Assembly: GCA_963576725.1 (NCBI GenBank)
Contig: OY755240.1
Coordinates: 36,234,629 to 36,298,628 of the forward strand
Reading direction: 5' to 3'
Length of the DNA stretch: 64,000 nt
Source of the DNA: Azorinus chamasolen
Taxonomy: Eukaryota > Mollusca > Bivalvia > Cardiida > Solecurtidae
Shown: piece by piece, positions 13,533 to 26,091 of the stretch
How the letters are laid out: each line of letters opens with the position of its first letter
Numbering within the stretch: position 1 is the stretch's first letter
The notes under the pieces: generated by a model
Database searches by the model: none
What the model was told of the DNA's origin: nothing
The model's input: the letters and a program-made list of their open reading frames with translations, nothing else
Made by a program: the position numbers and the translations under genes

Positions 13533-13812
13533 ATGTACTTCACAACAGCAGGTGTTAAGTGCTTGTGTGGCGGCCGTAAAAAGTCGCCCCGTACTTCATT
13601 CTCAGTGTTGTTATATTTTCTGGTCCTTTGGGATCATAAGTTTTCATGTTATTATTATTGAAAATTGAATACTGCTTAAGCCGGTGCTAGGGGGCGTGAG
13701 TAGTGTTGCACTTTTAATTACTACTCATGAACAGACTCAATAAAACCGAGTCTGCAATTTTCTCGTTTTGCATTTCTAGTTTTGCTTTCAAAGGATCACC
13801 CATTTTCAGAAT
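13533..13812 (+). repeat. R270 repeat, full unit
   Basis: Starts CTTCACAACAGCAGGTG and ends at TTTTCAGAATAT. Internal landmarks: GGCGGCCGTAAAA, CTTAAGCCGGTGCTAGGGGG, GTGTTGCACTTTTAATTAC, and the hairpin CAGACTC...GAGTCTG. No coding potential; no clear pol III A/B boxes. Other copies: 20.8, 27.4, 46.0, 49.3 and 52.9 kb. Probably a non-autonomous element of unknown class. Confidence 0.8.
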
Positions 13813-14454
13813 ATTATCATGTATAACTTCAGTAAACACATACAATGGCGGTCGATAAAATCAGAAGATATTCAGATGTAGGACCTACCTGGTGCGAGCG
13901 CCACTCAAAATTTAATTGTGGAGATAATCGACAAATGTCCTCCATTAATATTCATAAATAAATTGATGCCATCAGATTTTTTCATGAATATCCATGGAGT
14001 TAAAGGTTAAGGAAACAGGAAACCTTGCTTGGAACTCAAATTTCAATCTGTTAGCAATAATCAAATTTACCAATAGTATAGCCATTTGGAATGTGGGTCG
14101 AAACGGCCTAGTTCCAAAACGGCCCAGTCCACGACAACCCGGTCCAAAACCGCCTACTTTAAATTCCTAATCAGATTTACCCGAGTCCAAACGGCCAAAC
14201 TTTAGGTGGTAGATTTAATTTATAAGTTTAGTGACTATATCTGTATAAGTGATGTTTATATGCTAGTGTTCATTTAGAATTAGATATTTATATAATAATT
14301 GCCATCTTTTGTATTGAAATTGAATACTATATTTTCAGGGAACAAATTTAAAAGTCTTACACTCACTGTCTTTAAAGAAGAATCTATTTTGTTTACATGT
14401 TTCGCGTAAATCCTAATTAGATAAGTAAGCTGTCACAATTTCAGCATAGATAAG

Positions 14455-15211
14455 GTAATCTCAAGGTGCTTCTGCGACACGGTATTTCACATCCTGAATT
14501 TTATGGGGATGTGATTTACAAACTTCGTAAAATTATTGGACATACCCAATTTCTCACTTTGTTCATCAAATGTGTTAAAAAATTCATTAAAAAGGGATAT
14601 GATCCTGTAGTACTACAACATACTGCATGTTTGGTTGTGAACCCTTTTACAGTTGGCAATCACGCTGGCCTCTTTGCATGTACGCCGACAAGAAAGGTTT
14701 AGTACTCTATGAAGGCGACCTCTTAAATCCAGAAATGGAAGGAGAACGTCGGATATCTGTACTATTTCATTTTTGTCGTACCCTTTATTACTTTTCTACA
14801 GTTACTCTGTTTGCAGCTCAATCATTGAGTACACTAGCGATAGGTGGATACAGTATGTTCACTTAAATGTTTTTTCGTTATACATGCATTTTACCACTGT
14901 ATTTGCCGTTGCGGTTGTTGTAGATTAGTCGGAGAGGGGATACGTTTATTTACACTGTTTGTCTTTTAGGGTGGGGATGGAATAAGTGTGAGGTTGGGCG
15001 CCCATAAACCGGTTTAACCCCCCAGTGACTTTTGTCACTGACCGTTCCAAGGCGGTACTTCCATCTTCCTCCTATTGTATGTTTGTTTTGTCTTTGTGCG
15101 TCGCTTTTTGTTTTTTCTAGTTATGTACATTTGCTGTTTCCTTGTGTTGCTGTTCGGGCGAGTGTTTGTTCTGTATGTGGTGTTTCCTGCATGACTCATT
15201 TTTGTACTTTT
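14455..15211 (+). mobile_element. Naiad family A, strongly 5'-truncated copy
   Basis: Starts at the sequence encoding LKVLLRHGISHPEF and runs through the RT C-terminus (open from 14466), the TAG at 14700-14702, the SECIS-like hairpin and the complete 3' tail to TTTTTGTACTTT. Nearly identical to the intact copy, so a recent insertion. Confidence 0.9.
14700..14764 (+). promoter_or_regulatory. SECIS-like hairpin in truncated Naiad
   Basis: Identical in its key elements to that of the intact copy (TAGTAC/GTACTA base, ATGA, unpaired AAA, GAAA-capped stem, GGAT). A relic here, because no TGA-containing coding region is attached. Confidence 0.65.
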
Positions 15212-15739
15212 AATTTATTAGTCCATATCATGATCAATAACTGACGTTAAGTAATAGTATTGGTCTATCATATGATTGGAACTTTCCTTAGTGTATTTGT
15301 CTCTAGGTGTGTGTTTGTTATGAGCGATTATCCTTCTATTTAATGTGGACGTAAGGTTAGATTCTAACAGTGTACGCTAACGATTAACTCAGCCTCTGAT
15401 AAATACTGTTTAATGTGCTGTTTTTAAATAATATTGACACTGATGTGTGTCAAACAGTGCGGACTCTGATCAACAGCCTTGTCGGAGACGATGCGGCTTT
15501 ATGAGTGTAACTAAGACTGCATTTGCTCAGACATAAAGATAACATAATGCTAATACATAATAACTTCAGATATTCAGATGTTCATATAAAACATATATAT
15601 TTTCTTATATATATTCATATAATTCATACAAAATTTCTTGCATACACGTATATTCATATAATACATACGAGTACATCTACTGGACCGGCTCGTTATGGAA
15701 GTGGACCATTTCGGTTTGAAATTGGCCGTTTTGACCCGT

Positions 15740-16925
15740 CACCGCTATGCACTAGTATATTATAATATTTGTACATCCGAAAAGAAAATGATTACGCTGC
15801 TTAGCTAGCAAGTGGCAATTGTTGACATCGGCCGTAGGCTTTGGTTGCGTAGATTTTCATATTTCTACAAAATACAAATAGCATAATGACAGCATTAAAA
15901 CTACACACAACTCGTTTTTCGAGTGTATAAAAGCATTTCCTGTTAATATAAATTCAGCAAAATAATTTAAGGGTCACTGGTCAGTTTCCCATAGAACTCA
16001 ATGTATTCACTACGCAACTTTCGTACTTCGTATCTTTCACCAATGTCGCTTAATCCCAACAAAACTTGCAAGATGTATTGTTACAGTTCCAATTAATGGG
16101 TGCAGATGAAAATTATACCTGTGGAAGTCTTATGCACCTCAGTGGAGAAAACATGTAAAACGATGTTTTTCACAAAAAAGTGCATAATTTTCAACTGGAG
16201 TTTTTATTGCTTCTGAAACCGAAAAGCATGTCAATATTGGAAACAATGGAACATGAAAAGGTTTACCAAAATGTTTTACATAAATGCTTATTGGTATTCC
16301 AGATAAGATTAAATTGAAAGTGAATTTTTGTGTTTTCATTCCATGGATGCCTATAAGACCTTGGCATAACTCAATCTCACTGGAATCTGTAGTTTGACAA
16401 TACGTCCTGTAAATTTTGTTGAAATTCATGTATGTATATGGAAAATACAGGATGCCAAAGTTGTAGGGTCATTGCATAAATCCTAAGGGAAACGTACCAC
16501 TGACCCTTGAATATTTTTGTTAAGTATATTTCAACCGTTGTAGACAAATTTCCCCTATGGCTGGAATGCAGTGGACATAGAATGGCAATTATTCACTTTT
16601 AGATCGATGTGGACCTCGCATGATGCACTTTCCTTAGCGTAGACACTTTTCTTGTTATTATTACAGTTCACAGCAGCATACTATATTCACACCACCACGC
16701 TTGTAAGGCATTGTCGTCCGATCTTTTTTGTTATCCAAATTAAGTGTTCGACTTTTCACTTCCGTCGGATGTAAAGAAGATGTTTCTTTATCAGGGGAGA
16801 TAATCCGTACGTTTCCTCGATAATTGAAACAGCCGAGACGGTCTTATTCCTCTATTTCTTTTAAAAAGCAGCAATTTCAGTCGAATGATCATAGTAACCA
16901 ACAAACTCTTCTTTTAAGAAACTGT
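15740..16925. other. No recognised gene
   Basis: AT-rich. A 96-codon minus frame at 16139-16429 has no motif I recognise and could be chance. Confidence 0.4.
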
Positions 16926-16949
16926 CATTTTAGTTAATGTTCCAACGAA

Positions 16950-17042
16950 GGAGGTTATTAATAAAGCCCCGCCCACTATAGATCTCGAACTGAAAGGACG
17001 TTATTAATAAAGCCCCGCCCACTATAGATCGAACTGAAACGG
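16950..17042. repeat. Direct duplication, ~48-bp unit x2
   Basis: GTTATTAATAAAGCCCCGCC followed by CACTATAGAT occurs twice in a row, with a 2-bp difference (ATCTCGAAC versus ATCGAAC). Confidence 0.85.
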
Positions 17043-17819
17043 TTGTCATATTAGCGTACTGACCCGGGTGCGAAATTTGTCGGTTCCGCAACATCTTAGT
17101 TATCTCCTTTTCGTACCTCGGCTGTCGACCTGTTTCAGAATATATAAAAGTGTTTTATTCCATACCGGTACATACAGTTTTTACATTATAAACCAAACAT
17201 TACAATTCAACCATAATTCTTGATAAATCAGCCCTCCTACCAGCGAAATTCCATCAACAGCATTCCATAGAAAACAGTTATATCGTTAAGTTTATCAGCA
17301 TATCTTCTAAACTACTTTCTAACTCTCAAATTCAACTATTAAGCAAGAGATTGAACTTTACACCGATACCAAATAAACCCAATGTTCGTGAGGAGAAATG
17401 CCGCCAAAAAATTACACACGCCCCCTGATAATTGTGACGTAACAGTAATTACTGAGACAAAACAAATGTAGCACAGTTCTACAATCCATTTTCAATTGGG
17501 TTGGTTTTATTTATTGCGATTTGAGAACAAAAATCAAATATTTGTGATTCTTTTACTTTTGACAATACGCCTATTCATTTTGTTACCCTAAGGAAGGTAG
17601 ATAGATATTCTTTATTTCCGCTTTGGAGAGCTACACGAGGAGGTTTTGAAATACATATTTCATATACAAAATAAGTAAAATGGGTTTCGTTAAAACTAAA
17701 ATAAGGTAATAACCATTGAAAAATAACAAAACGAAAACCGAAACATGCAAAATATACAAAACTAAAAGATAACAATCTCAAACGATTAAAGGGACAGACG
17801 TAGTTTTTATTAATTATGT

Positions 17820-19200
17820 CTCCCGCCACATAAAAGTGTGGGAGACATATTGATTTACTCCTTTCCGTCTGTCCATCTATCTGTCCAATCGTTCGTCTGT
17901 CTCAAAATCTTGTTCGCTCTCTCATTCTAAAAGTTCTCTGCCAATCTTTACGAAATCTTATGAAAATGTTTATCGCGACATTATCTTGGCCAAGTTCAAT
18001 ATCCAGCTAGATTGTTCCAGGAACTTTCTGAGTTATGGCCCTTTATTTCTCCAAATTTTGCCATTTTAGCCTTGTCTCCTCTCTAAGTCAAACATGTCTC
18101 ATCCAGTCTTCACCAAACCTAAAAACATGCTTGTGGCGGCTATAATATCAAGGCCAAGTTAAAAAAACAAGCAATATTTAACTAGGCACTTAAGAATTAT
18201 GGCCCTTGAATAATACAAAATTGGCCTTTTTGGCCTTGTCAAGTTAGTTCACATTTGTGATATCGAGCTACTTTCGGGTTTAACGATATCCCGGCAGAGT
18301 ACACAGGCATTACGGCTCATTTAGGTTAGGACACACCTAATGATTTCTGTCGGGATGGATTTTCTTCCAAAACACGACATAATTCTAAAATAAAGACATG
18401 CAGTAGTATAAATATGTATGAAATGTATATACCTGACAAGAGAACTTCCGAAGAGAGTGATTTTGTGGTTGCTTTTAATCCACTTAATCCGTTTCCTCGT
18501 AGCGCTTACAGCCTAACCCCTATATTGCACTCGTGTGTATACACATTAACAGAGTGGGTTGCAGTGTGGATTTATGAGCATATCTGAGGTCAGTTGTTGT
18601 TCGAATGACGTAATTGCCACAAAAGTGCAGATTTACATTGAAAATTAGGTCCAATATGACCAGATTGTAAATTAGAAAATAAACTATTCCCACTCCGTAT
18701 TTGACGTATTGCCATGATACTGTAAGACGGCACAAAATTAGCCTGCTGTCATAAAGTTCTCATCTAAGCGTCACCAAACCTTATAAAAATGTTTATGGTT
18801 ATATTAACTATGCCAAGTTGAATAACTAGCAATGTTGGAACAGATACTTCAGAGTTACCGACCTTGAATTGTTGAAAACTGGGCTTAACCAGCAAGATTA
18901 CACCAGGCACTTTGGAGTTATGGTCCCTAAATTATTCAAAATTGGCTGTTTTAGCATTGTTCGTTCTCTAACTCAACGATTTTCTGTCTGAACTTGTACA
19001 AACTTCCTTAAAATCTTAACAGGAATAAAATATTAATTAAGTTAGATAAGCAGCTAAATTTCTTGAGGGATGTCAGGAATATGCCCCTTGAAAATAATAA
19101 GAAATGCCTGTTTTGGCCTTGTCGCTCCCTAACTCACCAGTTTACTGAAAATAGTTTTGTGAGTTTATTATACCCCGACAACGAAGTGTATGTCGAGATT
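17820..19200. repeat. Diverged dispersed/tandem repeats, no gene
   Basis: Several degenerate units share a layout: a CACCAAA(C)CTT word, AAAATGTTTAT, a GGCCAAGTT word, then GAGTTATGG(C/T)CC. They occur near 17.94, 18.10, 18.77 and 18.97 kb, and the motif returns at 20.28 and 25.2 kb. No coding frame. Confidence 0.5.
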
Positions 19201-19239
19201 TAAAGGAATCACTCTGTCCGTCCGACTGTCCGTCCATCC

Positions 19240-20155
19240 GTCTGTAGACGGAATTTCGTCTGGACTCTGCCATCCCTCAAAGGAACATTTTTAAATAATT
19301 CAGTATTGTTGATCACCATCTGTAGTTGTTGAAGCGATTGCAGTTTCCATTCGTCATTTCGTAACTGAATTATCTCCCTTTTCGTAATTTTAATAGACAT
19401 AATTTTGTCCGGAGCTTTACTTTGCCATCCTTCAACGGAACATATTTGAATTTTGCATTATTATTGATCACGATCTAAATTTGTGCACCTGCGATTGCAG
19501 TTTTGATTCGTCATTTTCTTAGTGAATTATCTCCCTTTTCGTAATTTTAATATATTATTTTTAGTCCTGAGCTTTACTCTGTCATGCCTCAACAGAACTT
19601 CTTTGAATTTTACAGTATGTTCGAACACCATCTGAATTTGTGTACCTGTGATAACAGTTTGGATTCATCTCTTCCTTCTTTAATTATCTCTCCTTTTTGT
19701 AATTTTAACAAATGAAATATTGTCCGCAGCTTTATTCTGCCGTGCCTAAACATATTATTTTTATATGTTGTGCATGTATCGTTAAGCACCATCTGAAATT
19801 GTGCACCTGCAATTGCGGTTTTGATTTGATTCTTAGTTCATGGATTATCTCCCTTTTCTTAATTTTAATAAATAAACTTTTGTCCGGAGCTTTTCTCTGT
19901 CATACATCAACAGAACCGTAGTAGTGTTGAACAGCAGCATCACTGCAGTTGTGTACCTGCGATAAATATTTTGATTTGTCGCTTCGTGCATGAATGAATT
20001 ATTTTTTGTAATTCAACAAATGCAGTCCAGGGTTTTACTCTGTCATTCCTCAACAGAACCTTTTTAAAATTTTGAAGTATTGTTGAGCACCATCTTATCT
20101 CTTTTCCGTACTGAAACAAATGAAACACACACACACGCTTCAATGGAACGTTTTT
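19240..20155. repeat. Degenerate ~157-bp tandem repeat, about 6 units
   Basis: The landmark GAGCTTTACTCTG(T/C)C recurs at about 19412, 19568, 19725, 19882 and 20028, i.e. every ~150-157 bp. Each unit also has TTATCTCCCTTTT and a GTGCACCTGCGATTGCAG-like word. The short open frames here are by-products of the array. Confidence 0.75.
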
Positions 20156-20699
20156 GAAATTATACTGTTCATGGGTAGTACTACGAATTGAAGTTGTCCT
20201 GCTTTGATCCCAGCTCTAGGTCAAATGTGCTTGAGGAGGGGGTATTACTAGTAATCACCTTTAGTGATAGTTCTTGTTTTCTTAGTCAAGTTAGATAAAC
20301 AACTTTATTGTAGAAAGTATGTCAGTAAACACCCTTATTGTAGCAGGCATGTCTGGAGTATGGCCCTGGTCAAGTTAAGTAATTTCAACATGGGAGTTCA
20401 TGTCCAGCCTTCAATGGTATTCAATTAAACTTGTTAACGTATTTTCTGTTTCAACCTCGGATTTTGTATTTGCGGATTTCATGTTTGTAGATATATCTTC
20501 CAGAATTTATATCGGTATACCGGTTTTCTTTGAATAGCTTGAATGAAAATTTTATTTATTTTGGCATTTGTAGGGCATATCATAGCTTCATTGTAAAGCG
20601 AATGATATAAAACATCCTAAAATTCCACACAAATAATCTTTGGAATACATCCAATCATTGTGGAGACAGGAAAAGGTAGGAGAGATGTTACAGTTCCCT
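20156..20699. other. No recognised feature
   Basis: AT-rich, apart from one further copy of the diverged AAGTTAGATAA(A)CAAC word. Confidence 0.4.
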
Positions 20700-20821
20700 A
20701 TTTGAAGAAAAACATTTCTAATTTTTCATTCAAATTATGTTATTGCTCCTGCTGACAAGACATCTGAAGACTGTAATATGATGATGTTATAAAGAAGGAG
20801 CTAACTGGTTCACAAACTTAT

Positions 20822-21093
20822 CTTCACAACAGCAGGTGTTAAGTGCTTGTGTGGCGGCCGTAAAACGTCGCCTCGTACTTCATTCTGTGTTGTTATACCT
20901 TCTGATCCTTCGAGATCATGAATTTCAGTACTTCTTGTTCTGAAAATTGAATACCGCTTAAGCCGGTGCTAGGGGACGTGAGCAGTGTTGCACTTTCAAT
21001 TACTGCTCATGAACAGACTCAATAAATCCGAGTCTGCAATTTTCTCTTTTTGTGTTGCAATTTTTGCTTTCGGGGGATCACCTCCCTTCAGAA
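20822..21093 (+). repeat. R270 repeat inserted in Naiad-B
   Basis: Runs from CTTCACAACAGCAGGTG to CTTCAGAATTTA. The flanks read ACTTAT / TTATATTACAG, consistent with a TTAT direct repeat; removal rejoins the Naiad-B sequence encoding DSQTY-ITVQTPEK. The element therefore moves on its own. Confidence 0.8.
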
Positions 21094-22165
21094 TTTATTA
21101 TATTACAGTTCAAACACCTGAAAAATATAAAGTCTCGGAACATGAAAACATGTGCAGTACCTTTAAGTCTGGTCCTAACATAAAACAACATAAACTTTCT
21201 ACTTTATACTGGATTCCGAAAAAACATAAAAACCCTAATAAGGTGCGTTTTATTGCTAACTCTAGTTGTTGTACTACTACTAAAATATCTAAACGTTTGA
21301 CGTCATGTCTTACTACGATCAAAGAACATGTAAAACGTTATTGTGATAAAATATATGAAAATTCTGGTATTAATGTTTTTTGGTCAACTATTTTTGAAAA
21401 TGAAAAGTATAACATTTCTTCACTGAGCTCTTATGATTTCTCTACACTCTATACTACTCTACCCACCATCTTATAAAGGATAACTGATTAAATTAATAGA
21501 AAAAACCTTTGCCAGAGAAAATAAAATGCTCCTTGCTTGTAATGTCCAACGTTCATTCTTTTCGAATTAATAGGTTGAACATTACACAATGTGGACTTGC
21601 CTTGATGTTTGTAGATCGCTTACCTTTCTTTTAGATAATATATGTGTGCGTTATGGGGATACCATATATCGCCAATTTGTTGGTATGCCCATGGGTCCAA
21701 ATTGTGCCCCTCTTGTTGCAGATTTGTTTTTGTATTGCTATGAGAGGGATTTTATGCTTAGCTTAAAACCTGATACACAGGCCGATATTGTTAATGCCTC
21801 TTGTAAAACTTCAAGGTATTTAGACGATATTTTGAATTAGATACTCCTTATTTTGAAACTATGATTTCTTCAATTTACCCCCAAAAAACTGTCTTTAAAC
21901 AACGTAAATCAATCTGACATTATAGCTTCATTTTTAGATTTGAATCTTTCAATCACAAATGATAAATATAAGATAAAAGGGAAGATTTTAATTTTAAAAT
22001 TGTTAATTATCCTTTCTAGATAGAGATGTGCCCCGTTCTACATCTTATGGGGTTTATATTTCTCAACTTCCCATTATATTGCAACGCACTGCATGCTTGG
22101 TTATGGACCCCTTTACAGTCGGTAGCTACGCTTCCCTCTTTGCTTGCGCGATGACAGCCCGAGGG

Positions 22166-22240
22166 TAGTACTCTATGATGGTATACTCTCAAACTGAGAT
22201 ACAGGATGAGCTTACCAGGCTCATGCATTACGTTTTCCCT
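22166..22240 (+). promoter_or_regulatory. Diverged SECIS-like fold of Naiad-B
   Basis: After TAG-TAC the ATGA is followed by 12 nt (TGGTATACTCTC) and then AAA, the same spacing as family A. GGTA pairs with TACC and CTC with GAG, with two mismatches between them, matching family A where the first helix is GGCG/CGTC: base changes on both sides that keep pairing. The 3' GA of the core is GG here, so this dead copy's element is probably non-functional. Confidence 0.5.
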
Positions 22241-22743
22241 GTCGTGCCTTAACGGCTTCCCTGCAGGTGTTTTGACTTCAGCAAAGTCTTTGAATACATA
22301 CTTGGCGGATATTCACAGTTATTATGCTATGTTTTACATATTGTCATGTGTTTACCGTCTTCTATGTTGTGGGTAAGTCCGGCGGGGATACCTTTATTTA
22401 CACTATTTGTAAACAAGGGTGACTTTGAGAGAAATGTGGGGTTAGGACCTCCGTAAACCGGTTTAAACCCCCGTGGTGATTTTGCTACTGACCGTGCCAA
22501 GGCGGTACCCTCTTTGTCACACTTGCTTTTGTTTGTCTTGTGTCTTTGTTCTTGTGCTTTTGTTCATGTGTGGAATGTTTATCTCTAGTCCGTGTGTGTT
22601 TGTTGGCGTTTTCTGTCTTCATCTCGTGTATGTGCGTGTATTTGGATATGCGTGTGTATGTGTATATGTGATGCTATCGATCGATGTTTTGGTGGTGGTT
22701 GCGTCTTGTATGTGGCTTTGTCTGCTTGACCTTACTACTTTTT

Positions 22744-25060
22744 CATATGTTTTTCTAACAAAAACGCTGTAGTTGTCAATGTTTCTTCTGATGGTATTTA
22801 TAATAATAAGCTGTACATAACTTACACATACAAACACATACATAGCTTAAATATGACTATAAGTGTGTCTGTAATGGATGTTGCGAGCGAAGGGCAATTG
22901 GATTACGATTTCATAATTTATTCATTATTCTCAGGTAAACAAAAATAACAATTAAGATCAGTCAAATATTAGCATTGTATGTAATAAATATGTCGTGACC
23001 CCACCTGGTCGATCCATATCAAAACGAAACACAGTGAGAGCATTCGACCGGAGGGGGACATCAATCATTATTGAACGCACATTTGGTGCCATTGTTGTAT
23101 AAACATTCTGAAAATGGTTGATCCACGTTGACCCCTATGAATATAACTACAAGCCATGCCGTAGTTCCCCATACCACATCAAAATCATTAAACTACATCT
23201 TTGTAATATATTGTAATATTGATTCATATATTTGGAAAACAAGTTTTATAAAGATATGTCCTGAACGATGTGGAAATCCCAACATTCTCGCCAAGAATGT
23301 CTTTCCCCATGGCATAAAAGACATTATTGTCTTCATGGGTGGTTCTCGTCCTTTATTGAGCGGCAAAAAATCTGAAAGATAAAACGTTAGATGCTTAAGA
23401 CAGTGTTCATGGCACATTTGTATTTTGGAACTGTACATGCACAAGTTTTGTTTTGTTAAACAAAGTAAGAAGCTATTATCCTTTTTCATGTATTACTTAC
23501 TCTTTTGTTGGGATGGGCTTTAAAGTAAGCTGGTAGAGCTATTGTACATGTCTATGAATCAGAAGAAATTTACATACCTTAATCTTTGTTAAATGAAAGG
23601 CCAAACGTTAAGACAATTTGTAGTTGTACAAGAGCTAGAATTAGGAACGAAATGCTTGTTTTTATGTAGTTCATGTAAAAATGGAAAAGACAGTCAAACA
23701 GGGATAGCCACACACGAAAGATGTGAGTGCTGGCATGTGTGAGTTAGTGGTGAGTACACGAGCGTGTGTGCCTGTATGTGTGTAAGTGTTGTACGTATGA
23801 AACGCATATATAAAGTCTATAGGTTTTGGAAAAGGGAGAAAAATAGGAAAAGTATAGAGTGAAAAAAATATGTAACAGCAGCAGGACAGGTACAGTAGAG
23901 TATAAAGGAATACTAATATAAGTTATTCAAGTTTGCATTATGAACGTCAAGTTTACCTTTTTCTGAGCAATACGTCGTTCGACAGTCGATTTTTCTCGTA
24001 GACAATTGATAAAATGGCTCAAAAGTTCGTTCTTAATTTATTTGAAAAGAACAGGAATCACTACACCCCGGAAACTGGACGAACTTTGAAAAGGAAAATA
24101 AATTATACCATGTTAACTACAAATTACACTTTAAAACCAGACGAGATCCTAGGGGCTTGACATCTTCTAAATAAAATAAAATGGTGTGTGAGCAATTGAG
24201 CAAACTAGACCTAAAGCGTTAAAGTGAAGTGTTAATTTGCTAACCGGGCTTTTACTGTGGGCACACAATGTACACATATCCTCAAGCGTGCATGTGGTTA
24301 CTTAAGGAAGGCAAACAATGAAGTTTTATAATCATCAATGCAATGTAGTTACATCTTAACTGGCTTGCTCTGAAAGTTAAACATGATTTGACAGGGAAAT
24401 AATATAGAGTTACATTCCATGCATAAATAAAAATCGATAAGTGATAACTGACAAAATCTTTTCCGCCAACTACTGTTTTCGGTTAATTAGAGTTCCTAGA
24501 AATCCATTGGTCTTTTGTTTTTCAGACATTTCTACCCAGTCCTTGACTAGAGTATTTATTATACGATGTTACGGTATAGCGCATATGTAACTTACAAGCA
24601 ATAAAAATGCTGGCTTTGCCAAATTCCTGCGGGAAATTAAATCGGTATTTGCAAATTGCGGAAACACACATACCAAATAAAACGTCTCGCTCTTGGGACT
24701 GGTTACTGGATTAAACATAACGAATATTTCATTTTGGTTACAATTTACAAACCGTAAATGTCCATTTTGCAACATGTGAGTAATTTGCACATTAATTTTA
24801 CACAGCTTTTGTAAGAATATGTCAGACATTCTGAAATTGAGAATCTCGCATGATTGTTTATTAGTTATTGTTTTTATAAGAGGTTGACTAAAATTATATG
24901 ACACGAGCCGTGGTGTCATTCTGTCATATGATTTAGTCAAATATTTGGATAAAAAAGCAATATAAAAGATAAACATGGTGAGGTTTCATTTATCACATAA
25001 AACGGAACGTTCGAAGAGGGACAAAGGCTTGCAATTAAATTCATGTTTTAAAACAAAGCG
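22744..25060. other. No recognised gene
   Basis: AT-rich. The longest frame, 24569-24976 (-), is 135 codons, has no motif I recognise and no clear splice context. It could be chance or an eroded repeat. Confidence 0.4.
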
Positions 25061-26000
25061 TGATACAAACGCAATGCATTTTTTTAACCGGGTTTTCCAC
25101 GGATAATCCGGTTATTGAAATGGTGATGTACAACGGGAGGACGGGCGGTTGGGTGGTCGAACGGACGGGCGGTTGCCAATCTTGTAAGCGCAACTCCACT
25201 CAAAATATTCAAAATATTCAACAGATTTTCATAAAACCTTGCATGTGGCAAGGACTAGGTATGTGGATATGCATATTGTCGGGAAGTTTTCCTTCTGCTT
25301 TTTTTCCTGGAGTTATGCCCCTTTGAACATATAGTGAAGGAAACCCGGTTTGATGTCGTGACGACATTTTGTGTATGACATATTACACCTTTTTCAGGCA
25401 ATGCTTTGATTTTATTTTTCTGACACACCAGCGGTCTTGCTTTGTACACTCAAAAAGTACATTGTCTATTATCTTGTTTAAGTCATGGACTAAATGACGG
25501 CATTTTGTGATAATCTATCAAATATATTTCAAATTGGAAGAATAAAACATGGTTTAATTGTGCCAAACAATGGGGAATTTGGATCAGAAAGGACCAGAAG
25601 ACTTGGTTAGGATTTACAATGCTGCTCTATAACACCTAAAACATTTACTGCTCAATTGGTGCGAATTATATTTAGATAAACGTTAATTTGTCATGTTCTA
25701 TACGCTCTATAAAGCCCAAACTACGGCAGATATGTCTATTGCACTCACATTCGTATAACCTTAAATGAAAACTTTCTCGGTGATTCTTATGTTACCAAAG
25801 ACTGTTTCAAATTCCCTAAAAGTGAAAACGTGTATTTGTATATAAATATAACTTGCCAATGTGTGGCATCCCTATCGTAAACCAGAGAAACGGAATATAA
25901 CTGGAGGTCTAGTGAGTGAGTATCTATAATCCGAAAGCCTGGTAGTCAGACATCCCGGTAGTCAGACAGCCTGGTGGTCAATCAATTGGTTAACCAGTTC
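25061..26000. other. No recognised gene; part of a dispersed repeat near 25.1-25.3 kb
   Basis: 25080-25325 contains GGACGGGCGGTTG repeated twice, then a CATAAAACCTTGCATG...GAGTTATGCCCCTTTGA block like the diverged repeats at 17.9-19 kb. The remainder is unassigned. Confidence 0.4.
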
Positions 26001-26091
26001 TACACATTTATCTCTATGTCTTCAGTGGTTACAACATTTATCTCTATGTCTTCAGTGGTTACAACATTTATCTCTATGTCTTCAGTGGCCT
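26001..26091. repeat. 30-bp tandem repeat x3
   Basis: The unit ACATTTATCTCTATGTCTTC plus AGTGGTTACA is repeated three times almost perfectly. Confidence 0.92.

Larger units (their letters stand above)
14095..15737. mobile_element. Possible inverted-repeat element disrupted by a Naiad copy
   Basis: At 14095-14200 there is a block with GGTC(G/C)AAAACGGCC-type words (GGGTCGAAACGGCC, TTCCAAAACGGCCC). At 15677-15737 the complement of the same kind of block appears in opposite orientation (ending CGTTTTGACCCG). The two would be diverged terminal inverted repeats of a ~1.6-kb element into which the Naiad at 14455-15211 inserted. No transposase seen. By-eye similarity only. Confidence 0.35.
20700..22743 (+). 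mobile_element. Naiad family B, decayed copy interrupted by R270
   Basis: 20700-20821 carries the PADK-region remnant (CTGCTGACAAGACATC). An R270 unit then interrupts it. 21093-21475 encodes the RT fingers (KYKVSEHE, HKLSTLYWIPKKHK, VRFIANSS) and motif A (YDFSTLYTTLP). 21589-21840 holds motif B (VGMPMGPNCAPLVAD) and motif C (RYLDDI). A degraded C-terminus follows (ACLVMDPFTVG near 22095), then TAG at 22166-22168, a SECIS-like fold and a family-B 3' tail to ~22743. Protein identity to family A is only moderate, so this is a separate, older lineage. Frameshifts and an internal deletion make it inactive. Confidence 0.88.

Noticed and set aside
13533..13812. R270 as a tRNA-derived SINE
   Set aside because: No convincing pol III A and B boxes and no tRNA-like head could be seen.
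24569..24976. 135-codon minus-strand frame
   Set aside because: No recognisable motif, codon bias or splice context; about one such frame is expected by chance in 64 kb of AT-rich DNA.
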